This document shows positions 9,405 to 18,718 of a DNA stretch of 64,000 nt, one piece after another. Source of the stretch: Saccharopolyspora phatthalungensis (GTDB lineage: Bacteria > Actinomycetota > Actinomycetes > Mycobacteriales > Pseudonocardiaceae); assembly GCF_014203395.1 (NCBI RefSeq), contig NZ_JACHIW010000001.1:1240001-1304000 (forward strand). The letters are read 5' to 3'. How positions within the stretch are numbered: position 1 is the stretch's first letter; each line of letters begins with the position of its first letter. The notes beneath the pieces were generated by a model, which was not told where the DNA came from, searched no databases, and saw nothing but the letters and a program-made list of their open reading frames with translations. A program made the translations under genes and the position numbers.

Positions 9405-11105
9405 TCAGAATCGGCCCGGCTTCGAATCCTCTTCGGCCGGGCCGACTTCCAGCTGGAAGTCGCCGTGGCGTTCGGTTCCGGCGATAACCGCCTGCTCCAG
9501 CACCTGCGCGCCCTTTTCCCCGCGCTGCATCAGCGGGTCCTCGCGGAGGTCCTTCATCAGCGCGACGCACAGCAGCACCATCACCACCGCGAACGGGGCC
9601 GAAGCGAGGAAGGTCAGGTTCTGGATGCCGCTGAGCGCGTCCTCGCCGCCGACGATGAGCATGATCGCGGCCACCGCACCCGTTGCCGCGCCCCAGAAAA
9701 CCACTATCCACCGCTTGGGCTCGATCGAACCGCGCTGTGACAGCGTGCCCATCACCACCGACGCCGCGTCCGCGCCGGAGACGAAGAAGATCGCGACCAG
9801 CACCATCACCAGCACCGTGGTGATCGTCGACAGCGGCAACGTCTGCAACACCGCGAATGTCTGCGCTTCCTCGCTGCCACTGCGGAATACATCCGCCACG
9901 CTCTGCTGCACCCGGATCGCGCTGCCGCCGAAGATCGCGAACCACACCAGGCTCACCGCGCTGGGCACCAGGATCACGCCGGTGACGAACTGCCGGATGG
10001 TGCGACCGCGGCTGATGCGCGCGATGAACATGCCGACGAACGGCGTCCACGAGATCCACCACGCCCAGTAGAAAACCGTCCAGCTGGACAGCCATTCGTT
10101 CATCGCCCGGCCGCCGGTGGCACCGGACCGGGACGCCATCTCGCCGAAGTCGCTCAGGTAGTTGCCGATCGAGGCGGGCAGCAGATCGAGGATGAACACC
10201 GTCGGCCCGGCCACGAACACGAAGATCGCCAGCAGTGCGGCCAGCACCATGTTGATGTTGGACAGCCACTGGATGCCCTTGGCCACGCCCGAAACCGCCG
10301 AGAAGATGAAACAGATCGTCAGCACGACGATGATCAGCACCAGCACCGTGTTGCTGATCCCGCCGATCCACCCGGCCGATTGCATGCCGCTCTGGATCTG
10401 CAGGGTCCCCAGCCCGAGCGAGGCGGCCGAGCCGAACAGCGTCGCGAACAGCGCGAGGATGTCGATGAGCTTGCCGACCGGTCCCTCGGCGTTGCGCTTG
10501 CCGATCAGCGACGTGAACACCGCGCTGATCAGTTGCTTGCGGCCGCGCCGGAAACTGCAGTAGGCGATGGACAGGCCGACCACCGCGTAGATCGACCACG
10601 GATGCAGCGTCCAGTGGAACAACGACGTCGCCATCGCGGTGTCCACCGCCGCCTCGCTCAGCGGCTCCACCGTGCCTGGCGGCGGTTTGACGAAGTGCGC
10701 CAGCGGCTCGGCGACGCCGAAGAACATCAGGCCGATGCCCATCCCGGCGCTGAACATCATCGCGATCCACGACACGGTGCGGAACTCCGGCTTCTCGTCG
10801 TCCTGCCCGAGCGGGATCGTGCCGTAGCGGCTGATCGCCAGCCACAGCGCGAACACCACGAACCCGGTGGCGGCGAGCACGAAACCCCAGCCGATGTTGG
10901 TCACCAGCCAGGACAGCGCGGCGCTCGAGACCCGCGCCAGCGAGTGGGTGGAGAACACGCCCCAGCAGACGAAGATCACCGTGATGACCGCGGTCAGCCC
11001 GAAGACGACGAAGTCGGTGCGCAGCGATTGTTCGGCGGCGAAGGCATCCGGGGACCGTGGTATGCCGTTTCGCGCCCGGTCCGGTTGTGCGGCCTCTCTG
11101 GTCAT
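9405..11105 (-). CDS. BCCT family betaine/choline/carnitine transporter
   Basis: A 566-aa membrane protein with 12 predicted hydrophobic helices. Family signatures are the glycine-rich helix SAGMGIGLMFFGVAEPLAHF and the Trp-rich signature WTVFYWAWWISWTPFVGMF followed by ISRGRTIRQF. The GMGIGL motif, as in BetP-type transporters, favours Na+-coupled uptake of glycine betaine or a similar osmolyte, but the substrate cannot be fixed from sequence. The charged C-terminal tail could be an osmosensing region as in BetP (inference). ATG at 11105 has GAGGAGGCG upstream; the longer in-frame N-terminus is Arg/Pro-rich and not conserved-looking. This gene is not part of the mycobacterial order and appears inserted between mfd and the SurA-like gene. 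Confidence 0.93.
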   Translation of the reverse strand: MTREAAQPDRARNGIPRSPDAFAAEQSLRTDFVVFGLTAVITVIFVCWGVFSTHSLARVSSAALSWLVTNIGWGFVLAATGFVVFALWLAISRYGTIPLGQDDEKPEFRTVSWIAMMFSAGMGIGLMFFGVAEPLAHFVKPPPGTVEPLSEAAVDTAMATSLFHWTLHPWSIYAVVGLSIAYCSFRRGRKQLISAVFTSLIGKRNAEGPVGKLIDILALFATLFGSAASLGLGTLQIQSGMQSAGWIGGISNTVLVLIIVVLTICFIFSAVSGVAKGIQWLSNINMVLAALLAIFVFVAGPTVFILDLLPASIGNYLSDFGEMASRSGATGGRAMNEWLSSWTVFYWAWWISWTPFVGMFIARISRGRTIRQFVTGVILVPSAVSLVWFAIFGGSAIRVQQSVADVFRSGSEEAQTFAVLQTLPLSTITTVLVMVLVAIFFVSGADAASVVMGTLSQRGSIEPKRWIVVFWGAATGAVAAIMLIVGGEDALSGIQNLTFLASAPFAVVMVLLCVALMKDLREDPLMQRGEKGAQVLEQAVIAGTERHGDFQLEVGPAEEDSKPGRF

Positions 11106-11342
11106 AATCCGACGCCTCCTCGTCACGCACGGCGAAGTCGGATCAACCGTCACGCTCGGTCGGGATCTCGGCAACTCCAAAGCACGGCAGGCCCGCGGGA
11201 CCGGCCTGGGGGCGGTCGTAACGGCGTGCTCGTGGTGGCGGGGTTCGCGCTGATCAGGTGCCATGAGTGCCGCTGGGTGCCAGCGCCCCGGCCGCGCCGT
11301 TCACCAGGCGGGGCTCTGCGCCATCGGCGCAAGGCCCCGGGC

Positions 11343-14300
11343 TCAGGCGACCGGCGCCGGAGCGGTGGTGAGGGACTCCAAGAAGCTCGCGCACCAGTCC
11401 AGCAGCGCCTCGTCGCGCAGCGGCGGGGCGCCCATCCGGCCGCCTGCGGCACCTTCCGTCGGGCGTGGTACCGACACCGTGCGGACCGTCGGCTTGTAAA
11501 TCGCCTTCGGGTAGAGGCGTTTGAGCCGCACCTGCTTGGAGTCCGGCAGCTCCAGTGGCGCCATCCGCAGCGATGCGCCTTGCAACGTCACCTCGCGGAC
11601 CCCGTGTTCCCGGCATTGCTGACGGAACCGGGCCACCTTCAGCAGCCGTTCCACCGGCTCCGGCAGCGGCCCGTACCGGTCGACCAGCTCGGCGCGGACC
11701 GCGTCCAGCGCCTCGGCGTCGACGGCCGACGCGAGCTTGCGGTACGCCTCCAGCCTCAGCCGCTCTCCCGGCACGTAGTCGTGCGGGATGTGGGCGTCGA
11801 TGGGCAGGTCGACCCGGACCTCGGTGAGCTCCTCCTCGGCTTCCCCGGGTTCCGCGCCCGCGTGCCGCCGGAAGGCATCGACCGCCTCACCGACCAACCG
11901 CACGTAGAGGTCGAAGCCGACGCCCGCGATGTGCCCGGACTGCTCGGCGCCGAGGATGTTGCCCGCACCGCGGATTTCCAGGTCCTTCATCGCGACCGCC
12001 ATGCCCGCGCCGAGCTCGGAGTTCTGCGCGATCGTCGCCAGCCGGTCGTGCGCGGTGTCGGTCAGCGGCTTCTCCGGCGGGTACAGGAAGTAGGCGTACC
12101 CGCGCTCGCGCGCCCGCCCGACTCGGCCGCGCAACTGGTGCAGCTGGGCGAGGCCGAGCAGGTCCGAGCGGTCCACGATCAGCGTGTTGGCGTTGGAGAT
12201 GTCCAGGCCGGTTTCCACGATCGTGGTACACACCAGCACGTCGTGCTCGCGCTCCCAGAAACCCTGGATGATCTTCTCCAGCCGGTCCTCGTTCATCTGC
12301 CCGTGCGCGGTGACGATCCGCGCCTCCGGCACCAGTTCCCGCAGCTGGCGCGCGACCTTCTCGATGTCGTGCACGCGGTTGTGCACGAAGAAAACCTGGC
12401 CGTCGCGCAGCAGCTCGCGCCGGATCGCGGCACCGACCTGCTTCTGGTCGTACGCGCCGACGTAGGTCAGCACGGGGTGCCGCTCCTCCGGCGGGGTGAG
12501 GATGGTCGACATCTCCCGGATGCCCGCCATGCTCATCTCCAGCGTCCGCGGAATCGGGGTCGCCGACATGGTCAGCACGTCCACATGCGTCCGCAGGGCC
12601 TTGATGTGCTCCTTGTGCTCGACGCCGAAGCGCTGCTCCTCGTCGACGATCACCAGACCCAGATCCTTGTAGCGGATCCCGGTCTGCAGCAGCCGGTGCG
12701 TGCCGATCACGATGTCGACCGCGCCGCCGGCCAGGCCCTTGATGGTCTCCTCGGACTCCATCGCGTGGGTGAACCGCGACAGTCCCTTGACCGTCACCGG
12801 GAACGACCGCATCCGGTCGGTGAAGGTGTTCAGGTGCTGCTGGGCGAGCAGCGTGGTCGGCACCAGCACGGCGACCTGCTTGCCGTCCTGCACCGCCTTG
12901 AACGCCGCGCGCACCGCGATCTCGGTCTTGCCGTAACCGACGTCGCCGCAGATCACCCGGTCCATCGGCACCGGGCGTTGCATGTCCGCCTTGACCTCGT
13001 CGATGGCGGCCAGCTGATCACCCGTCTCGGTGTAGGGGAAGGCGTCCTCCAGTTCCCGCTGCCACGGGGTGTCAGCGCCGTAGGAGTGCCCGGGCGAGGA
13101 CTGCCGCGCCGCATACAGCTGCACCAGCTCGGCGGCGATCTCCTTGACCGCCTTGCGCGCCTTGGCCTTGGTGTTCTTCCAGTCCGAGCCGCCGAGCCTG
13201 TTCAGCGTCGGCACCTCGCCGCCGACGTAACGGGTGACCTCGTCGAGCTGGTCGGTCGGCACGAACAGCCGGTCGCCGGGCTGGCCGCGCTTGCTCGCCG
13301 CGTACTCCAGCACCAGGTACTCGCGGGTGGCGCCGCCGACGGTGCGCTGCACCATCTCGACGTACTTGCCGATCCCGTGCTGCTCGTGCACCACGAAGTC
13401 GCCGGTCTTGAGCGCCAGCGGATCGACTGCGTTGCGCCGCCGCGACGGCATCCGGCGCATGTCCTTGGTGGACGTTCCGCCCCGGCCGCCGGTGAGGTCC
13501 GCCTCGGTGAGCACCACCAGCGCGACTGCGGGGGCGGCGAAGCCGTCTTCGAGGCCACCGCGAACCACCGTGACCACGCCGGAACCCGGCTCTGCAGTCA
13601 GGCCGTCCTCGGCCAACCGCGCGGGCAGTTCCGCTTCGCGCAACTGTTGCACCGCGCGCTGCGCGGTGCCCGCACCGGCCACCACCAGCACGGCCGCTCC
13701 GTCGGCGGCGACATGCGCCCGCAGGTCGGCGAAGGCGCGCTCGATCTCGCCGCGGTAGGCATCCACCTGCTTGAGGACGAGCCGGATGACCTCGTCGTCG
13801 TCCTCGTCTTCCTCGCTGGTCAACTGGGTCAGCGGCCACCACGGCAGCCCGGTCGAGCGGGTGTGCTCGGCGACCGCGGCCAGACTGCGGTACGCCGACG
13901 CGCCCAGGTCGATCGGCGCTTTGCCGCCGTCGGCGGCGACCATCCAGGACGCCTCCAGGAATTCCTGGCCGGTGCGCACCAGGTCGGCGGCGCGGGCGTG
14001 GATCTTCTCCGGATCCGCGAGCAGCACGTGCGTGCCCGCCGGAACCAGGTCGGTCAGTAGCTGCATCTCGCCCTCGCACAGCGCCGGGATCAGCGCCTCC
14101 ATGCCCTCCACGGGCGCGCCGTCGGCGATCTTCTCAAGCATCTCGGCGAGGTGCGTGTCGGTCTGGTGCTGCTCGGCCAGCTTTGCGGCGCGCTCGGCGA
14201 CCTGCTCGGTGATCAGCAGTTCGCGGCAGGCGGGGGCGAACAGCTCGGTGCTCGGGGTGTCCGGCAGCGAGCGCTGGTCGGCGACGGCGAACGGGCGGAT

Positions 14301-14939
14301 CTCGGTGACCTCGTCGCCCCAGAACTCGACCCGCAGCGGGTGTTCCTCGGTCGGCGGGAACACGTCGACGATGCCGCCGCGCACCGCGAACTCGCCGCGT
14401 TTCTCGACCATGTCGACCCGGTCGTAGGCCAGCGCCACGAGCCGTTCGACCAGTTCCTGGAAGTCGTGCTCGGTGCCGACCGCGAGCCGCACCGGGCTCA
14501 GCTCGCCCAAGCCGGGCGCGATCGGCTGGATCAGGCTGCGCACCGTGGTCACCAGCACCTGGACGGCACCGTGCGGGTGCTCCTCGGGGTGGGCGAGGCG
14601 GCGCAGTACCGACAGCCGCCGACCGACGGTGTCGGCGCGAGGCGAAAGCCGTTCGTGCGGCAGGGTTTCCCAGGAGGGGAACACCTCGACGCCGTCCGGG
14701 CCGAGCAGGTCCGACACCGCCGCGGCGGCCTCCTCCGCCTCCCGTCCGGTGGCCGTGACCAACAGCACCGGACGCGCGGCGCCATTGGCGGCGGCCAGCG
14801 ACCCGGCGGCCAGCGATCGCGCCGCGGCGGGACCTTCCAGCACCAGGCGGGGCCGCCCGGCCGCCGCCACGACCTGCCGGATGGCGGGATCGCGCAGCAC
14901 GATTTCGAGCAGTCCGCGCAGGGGACCGGCCTGGCTCAT
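11343..14939 (-). CDS. mfd: Transcription-repair coupling factor Mfd
   Basis: A 1198-aa ATP-dependent DNA translocase that removes stalled RNA polymerase and recruits UvrA. Domains in order: UvrB-like N-terminal region (about 1-350, [20 protein letters not shown]), the RNA-polymerase-interacting domain (about 490-580, [16 protein letters not shown]), and the helicase core with Walker [12 protein letters not shown] (about 660) and [12 protein letters not shown]. Then come [27 protein letters not shown] and [17 protein letters not shown], and a C-terminal TRCF domain. ATG at 14939 with GAGG upstream is preferred to an in-frame TTG at 14957. Order with mazG follows M. tuberculosis. Confidence 0.97.
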   Translation of the reverse strand: MSQAGPLRGLLEIVLRDPAIRQVVAAAGRPRLVLEGPAAARSLAAGSLAAANGAARPVLLVTATGREAEEAAAAVSDLLGPDGVEVFPSWETLPHERLSPRADTVGRRLSVLRRLAHPEEHPHGAVQVLVTTVRSLIQPIAPGLGELSPVRLAVGTEHDFQELVERLVALAYDRVDMVEKRGEFAVRGGIVDVFPPTEEHPLRVEFWGDEVTEIRPFAVADQRSLPDTPSTELFAPACRELLITEQVAERAAKLAEQHQTDTHLAEMLEKIADGAPVEGMEALIPALCEGEMQLLTDLVPAGTHVLLADPEKIHARAADLVRTGQEFLEASWMVAADGGKAPIDLGASAYRSLAAVAEHTRSTGLPWWPLTQLTSEEDEDDDEVIRLVLKQVDAYRGEIERAFADLRAHVAADGAAVLVVAGAGTAQRAVQQLREAELPARLAEDGLTAEPGSGVVTVVRGGLEDGFAAPAVALVVLTEADLTGGRGGTSTKDMRRMPSRRRNAVDPLALKTGDFVVHEQHGIGKYVEMVQRTVGGATREYLVLEYAASKRGQPGDRLFVPTDQLDEVTRYVGGEVPTLNRLGGSDWKNTKAKARKAVKEIAAELVQLYAARQSSPGHSYGADTPWQRELEDAFPYTETGDQLAAIDEVKADMQRPVPMDRVICGDVGYGKTEIAVRAAFKAVQDGKQVAVLVPTTLLAQQHLNTFTDRMRSFPVTVKGLSRFTHAMESEETIKGLAGGAVDIVIGTHRLLQTGIRYKDLGLVIVDEEQRFGVEHKEHIKALRTHVDVLTMSATPIPRTLEMSMAGIREMSTILTPPEERHPVLTYVGAYDQKQVGAAIRRELLRDGQVFFVHNRVHDIEKVARQLRELVPEARIVTAHGQMNEDRLEKIIQGFWEREHDVLVCTTIVETGLDISNANTLIVDRSDLLGLAQLHQLRGRVGRARERGYAYFLYPPEKPLTDTAHDRLATIAQNSELGAGMAVAMKDLEIRGAGNILGAEQSGHIAGVGFDLYVRLVGEAVDAFRRHAGAEPGEAEEELTEVRVDLPIDAHIPHDYVPGERLRLEAYRKLASAVDAEALDAVRAELVDRYGPLPEPVERLLKVARFRQQCREHGVREVTLQGASLRMAPLELPDSKQVRLKRLYPKAIYKPTVRTVSVPRPTEGAAGGRMGAPPLRDEALLDWCASFLESLTTAPAPVA

Positions 14940-15094
14940 GGAGCTACCTCGCAGCAAGACATCGCGAATGCGGACACACCCCTGCCCGGGACGAACGCCA
15001 TGACCGGGTGGGCGTCGCGTTCCAGCCTACGACCCGGGCGCGACACGAATGCGACGACCCGAACGCACCGCATGACCGGTGTCACACTGGGCGC

Positions 15095-16285
15095 ATGCTC
15101 ATCCGCCGGCTCGCCGCCGTGGCCCTGGTTGTCGCCCTCGCATCCTGCGACAACGCGGGCAGCGCCAACCGACCGGCACCGGCCCCCACCGCGCCCCCGT
15201 CGCCCGCTTCAGAACTGCGCGTAGAAGTGGTCGCCAGCGGGTTGGAGCACCCGTGGGACATCGGCTTCCTCCCGGACGGCACTGCCTTGGTCACACAGCG
15301 GCCCGGTCGGCTCGCGCTGCTCGCCGATCACCGCCCCGGCGCGCTGGTGCGCCCGGTGCGGGCCGACTTCGGCGATGTGCTGGTCGAGGGAGAAGGCGGC
15401 CTGATGGGCATGCTGATCCACCCGGACTTCGCCGCCAACCGGCGGTTCATCACCTGCCAGACGCACCAGGTCAACGGCAACGCGGTGGATATCCGGCTGA
15501 TCACCTGGCGGCTGTCCGAGGACGGTACCCGCGCCGATCGGGTCGGTCCGCCGCTGCTGACCGGGCTCCCGCTGAACCCCAGCGGACGGCATTCGGGATG
15601 CCGTCCGGCGCTAGGCGAAGACGGCGCGCTGCTCCTGGGCACCGGCGACACCGCAAGCCCTGCCGTGGCGCAGGACCGCTCGTCGCTGGGCGGCAAGGTG
15701 CTGCGGATGAACATCGACACGGGCGCGCCGCTGCCCGACAACCCGTTCATCGGTTCGCCGGACCCCCGGGAGCGGCTGATCTACACCTTCGGGCACCGCA
15801 ACGTGCAGGGCGTCGCGCCCCGACCGGGTGGGCAGGTGTTCGTCTCCGAGCACGGACCTGCCTACGACGACGAGATCAATCTGCTGCGCCCGGGCGCGAA
15901 TTACGGCTGGGACCCGTCCCAGGGCGGCACCGAAAGCTCCTACGACGAGTCCGTGCCGATGACCGATTTGCAGCGCTTCCCGGACGCCGTCAAGGCCGCG
16001 TGGTCCTCCGGGAACGCGCGCGAGGCGCCGAGCGGTGCGGCGTTCCTGACCGGACCGCAGTGGAAGAGGTTCGACGGGATGTTGGCCGTGGCGACGCTGC
16101 GCGGCAGCAAGCTGCTGTCGTTCCGGATCTCCCCGGAAGGCGCGGTCCGCGAGGTCGAGATCCCGGCGGAGCTCAACGACACCTACGGCCGTCTCCGCGG
16201 CGCCCGCCAGGGCCCCGACGGCGCCCTCTACCTGACCACGTCCAACGGCCCCGACGACAAGGTCCTCCGCATCACCGCAGCCTGA
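15095..16285 (+). CDS. PQQ-dependent sugar dehydrogenase-type lipoprotein
   Basis: A 396-aa exported lipoprotein: signal peptide MLIRRLAAVALVVA with lipobox ALASC. The mature part is a six-bladed beta-propeller of the soluble aldose sugar dehydrogenase (YliI/GdhB) family: LEHPWDIGFLPDGTALVTQR, GLMGMLIHPDFA, NPSGRHSGCRPALGEDG, YTFGHRNVQGVAPRPGG, VSEHGPAYDDEINLL and GANYGWDP. These residues match those that surround PQQ and calcium in the family. It probably oxidises aldoses at the cell surface; the acceptor is unknown. Divergent from mfd; ATG at 15095 gives the signal peptide. Confidence 0.9.
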   Translation: MLIRRLAAVALVVALASCDNAGSANRPAPAPTAPPSPASELRVEVVASGLEHPWDIGFLPDGTALVTQRPGRLALLADHRPGALVRPVRADFGDVLVEGEGGLMGMLIHPDFAANRRFITCQTHQVNGNAVDIRLITWRLSEDGTRADRVGPPLLTGLPLNPSGRHSGCRPALGEDGALLLGTGDTASPAVAQDRSSLGGKVLRMNIDTGAPLPDNPFIGSPDPRERLIYTFGHRNVQGVAPRPGGQVFVSEHGPAYDDEINLLRPGANYGWDPSQGGTESSYDESVPMTDLQRFPDAVKAAWSSGNAREAPSGAAFLTGPQWKRFDGMLAVATLRGSKLLSFRISPEGAVREVEIPAELNDTYGRLRGARQGPDGALYLTTSNGPDDKVLRITAA

Positions 16286-16300
16286 CCCCGAGGTGGTGGG

Positions 16301-16344
16301 GCGATTTCAAGGGAAACCCACATGCCGATTTCCGTTGAAATCGC
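16301..16344. repeat. GATTTC/GAAATC palindrome, copy 2
   Basis: Arms GCGATTTCAAGGGAAA and TTTCCGTTGAAATCGC pair over 16 nt with one mismatch around a 12-nt loop. It lies between convergent genes (sugar dehydrogenase and TetR) and shares its core with the copies at 2233 and 23356. Confidence 0.75.
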
Positions 16345-16367
16345 TGGGAAATCGGTTCGCGCCGCCG

Positions 16368-17036
16368 TCACTTGGTGGACAGCCGGGGTTTGTGCTCAAG
16401 ATGGGACAGGCCGTTCCACGCGAGGTTGACCAGGTGCGCGGCGACCTCCTCCTTCTTCGGCTTGCGCGCCTCCAACCACCACTGGCCGGTCAGCGCCACC
16501 ATGCCGACCAGGGCCTGGCTGTAGAGCGGGGCGAGCTTCGAGTCGTAGCCCCGCGCGCTGAATTGCAGACCGAGGATGTGCTCGACCTGGCTCGCGATGT
16601 CGTTGAGCAAGCTGGAGAACGTGCCGCTGTTGCTGGCCACCGGCGAATCCCGCACCAGCACCCGGAAGCCGTCGGTGTTGTTGTCGATGTAGTCCAGCAG
16701 CGCCCGCGCCGCCTGCTCCAGCAGATCCCGCGGGTGTCCCGCCGACAGCGCGGACACGACCAAATCCAGCAGGTTGTGCATCTCGCGGTCGACCACCACC
16801 GCGTAGACGCCTTCCTTACCGCCGAAATGCTCGTAGACGACCGGCTTGGACACCCCGGCGCGATGCGCGATCTCCTCGATCGACGTGCCGTCGAAGCCCT
16901 TCTCCGCGAACAAGGCGCGGGCCACGTCCAGCAGCTGCTGGCGGCGCTCCTTGCCGGTCATCCTGACCCGTGCGGCGCGCCCCTTGGGTCGCGCCTCCGG
17001 TTCGGGCGTAGTCCGCCCGCGTCGCCGTGATACCAC
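16368..17036 (-). CDS. TetR family transcriptional regulator
   Basis: A 222-aa repressor-type regulator. The N-terminal HTH is complete: ERRQQLLDVARALFAEKGFD, then TSIEEIAHRAGVSKPVVYEH with recognition helix VSKPVVYEHFGGKEG. The C-terminal ligand domain follows and ends in the basic RKPKKEEVAAHL segment. It likely corresponds to Rv1019, which lies next to mfd in M. tuberculosis. GTG at 17036 includes a conserved-looking basic leader; ATG at 16961 (MTGKERRQQ) is an equally possible start. Same strand as the upstream desaturase, which carries a palindromic operator; regulation of lipid desaturation by this protein is an inference. Confidence 0.9.
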   Translation of the reverse strand: MVSRRRGRTTPEPEARPKGRAARVRMTGKERRQQLLDVARALFAEKGFDGTSIEEIAHRAGVSKPVVYEHFGGKEGVYAVVVDREMHNLLDLVVSALSAGHPRDLLEQAARALLDYIDNNTDGFRVLVRDSPVASNSGTFSSLLNDIASQVEHILGLQFSARGYDSKLAPLYSQALVGMVALTGQWWLEARKPKKEEVAAHLVNLAWNGLSHLEHKPRLSTK

Positions 17037-17086
17037 TTGCTCAACCCTAAGCTGCGGGACCGATACGTAGCGTGCTGGCCTGACGA

Positions 17087-17122
17087 GAAGTGCCCGCGCG
17101 ACGGCCGCCGCACGGGCACTTC
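17087..17122 (-). terminator. Hairpin terminator after the desaturase gene
   Basis: Perfect 10-bp stem GAAGTGCCCG/CGGGCACTTC with a 16-nt GC-rich loop, directly after the desaturase stop codon. There is no U-tract, as is usual for this kind of genome. Confidence 0.6.
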
Positions 17123-17134
17123 CAACCCGGGTGG

Positions 17135-18103
17135 TCAGCCCTTGTAATCCGTGACCGCGATCCGGGCCAGGCGCTTCTCGTTGGACCAGCGCACGTTCCA
17201 GGCCCAGCCCAACTTCTCGAAGAACCAGATCACCCGCGCCGAGATGTCGATCTGGCCGCGCAGCACGCCGTGCCGGGCGCAGGTCGGGTCGGCGTGGTGC
17301 AGGTTGTGCCAGGACTCGCCGAAGGACAGGATCGCCAGCGGCCAGAAGTTCGCCGCCTTGTCCCGGCTCTTGAACGGCCGCTCGCCGATCATGTGGCAGA
17401 TCGAGTTCACCGACCAGGTCACGTGGTGCAGGAAGGACACCCGGACCAGCCCGGCCCAGAAGAACGCGGTGAACGCGCCCCACAGCGACCAGGTGAACAG
17501 CCCGCCCAGCACGGCGGGCAGCACGAGGCTGAGGGCCGTCCACAGCGGGAACAGCCGGTTCACCTTCACCAGCTCTTCGTCCTTGAGCAGGTCCGGCGCG
17601 AAGCGGTCCTCGTTGGTCAGGTCGCGCTCGAACAGCCAGCCCATGTGCGCGTACCAGAAGCCCTTGGCCAGCGCGGCGGGCGAGCTGCCGAAGCGCCACG
17701 GCGAGTGCGGGTCGCCCTCGCGGTCGGAGAAGGCGTGGTGCCGGCGGTGGTCGGCGACCCACGTGATCGCCGGGCCCTGCACGGCCATCATGCCGACGAT
17801 CGCCAGCGCGATCTTGACGGCGCGGTTGGTCTTGAAAGATCCGTGCGTGAAGTACCGGTGGTAGCCGACCGTGACACCGAGCCCCGTCGCGAAGTAGAAG
17901 AACACCGCCAAGCCGATGTCGACCCAGCCGAGGCCCCAGCCCCAGGCCGCCGGGACCGCAGCCACGAGTGCGAGGAACGGCACCAGGACGAAGACGTACA
18001 CCGACAGCTGTGCCACCCAGGGTCGGCTGCCCGCGGTCAGCGGTTTCGGCCCGGACTCCGCGCTGGCCTCTGTTGGGGCTACGCGCTCGGTTGCTGCGGT
18101 CAT
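17135..18103 (-). CDS. Acyl-CoA/acyl-lipid fatty acid desaturase
   Basis: A 322-aa integral-membrane diiron desaturase of the stearoyl-CoA Delta9 type. The three histidine clusters are present: GYHRYFTHGSF (HxxxxH), VADHRRHHAFSD (HxxHH) and the distal SWHNLHHADP (HxxHH). Hydrophobic helix pairs lie before the first box and between boxes two and three. It introduces a double bond into saturated acyl chains and so controls membrane fluidity; electron donor not encoded nearby. ATG at 18103 is preferred over in-frame TTG at 18118 because TGAGG lies upstream at a usable distance. It is preceded by a palindromic operator (18195-18218) and followed by a terminator. Confidence 0.93.
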   Translation of the reverse strand: MTAATERVAPTEASAESGPKPLTAGSRPWVAQLSVYVFVLVPFLALVAAVPAAWGWGLGWVDIGLAVFFYFATGLGVTVGYHRYFTHGSFKTNRAVKIALAIVGMMAVQGPAITWVADHRRHHAFSDREGDPHSPWRFGSSPAALAKGFWYAHMGWLFERDLTNEDRFAPDLLKDEELVKVNRLFPLWTALSLVLPAVLGGLFTWSLWGAFTAFFWAGLVRVSFLHHVTWSVNSICHMIGERPFKSRDKAANFWPLAILSFGESWHNLHHADPTCARHGVLRGQIDISARVIWFFEKLGWAWNVRWSNEKRLARIAVTDYKG

Positions 18104-18194
18104 ACTCGAATACCTCAAATGGCGTTGGGGAGGTGGGAGAACTGCGGTCTGAGGCGGGAATCACGGCCCCGCAACACCTCCACCCTACGGGACC

Positions 18195-18218
18195 GTAACC
18201 TACGCAAGCGTAAGTTAT
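18195..18218. promoter_or_regulatory. Palindromic operator candidate upstream of the desaturase
   Basis: Inverted repeat GTAACCTACGC-AA-GCGTAAGTTAT: 11-nt arms with two mismatches and a 2-nt centre, about 92 nt upstream of the desaturase start. The size and symmetry fit a TetR-type dimer site. The nearest candidate regulator is the TetR gene at 16368-17036. Binding is not shown by the sequence itself. Confidence 0.55.
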
Positions 18219-18522
18219 TCGATACTGAATCGTCACCCCCCAGCGGCAAAGTTGCGGCGTGTCGCGCACGTCCGGGCGTGTCCAAATCGCTTGTGTTCAC
18301 CCGATCAGCCGTGATCATCTACGCAACCGGACGACCCTTCGGCGCGTCCCATACACGTGCCAGCCCGAGATGAATCCCGCGAACCCGCAAGCCCGGCGCC
18401 GACCCGACGACCATGGCATGTCAAGATGTCGGCCGGGTACCACCGCCTGTCATCCCGGGCCGGTAAGCTCGGGCAGCGGTGCCGGAGGTCACACGCCGGT
18501 GCCGCGGGCCGACAACGCCCGA

Positions 18523-18593
18523 TCCGCCGTGGTGTAAAGGCAGCACCTCGGATTTTGGTTCCGATGGTCCAGGTTCGAATCCTGGCGGCGGAG
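18523..18593 (+). tRNA. tRNA-Gln (anticodon UUG)
   Basis: Complete cloverleaf by eye. Acceptor arms TCCGCCG (18523-18529) and CGGCGGA (18586-18592). Anticodon stem TCGGA/TCCGA with loop TTTTGGT giving anticodon TTG at 18555-18557. T arm CCAGG-TTCGAAT-CCTGG (18569-18585). The 3' CCA is not encoded. It reads CAA glutamine codons. Confidence 0.95.
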
Positions 18594-18718
18594 CGAGCGG
18601 TCCTCCCGGACCCGGCGCGGCGCGCGGCGACGTTCGCCGCGCGGGTCGACCGGGGGGAAAGTTGAACAGGGGGTGTGCGCCGCTGCGCGACGACACGACC
18701 ACCGTGCGCGAGGATCCG

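Noticed and set aside
10380..14060. A 1226-codon open frame on the plus strand
   Set aside because: It lies antisense to the BCCT and mfd genes, is very rich in Arg, His, Gln and Val, and has no domain. It is a shadow of high-GC third positions.
16368..18269. A single long minus-strand frame through TetR and the desaturase
   Set aside because: Only its last third (TetR) reads as a real protein; the first part is the wrong frame of the desaturase.
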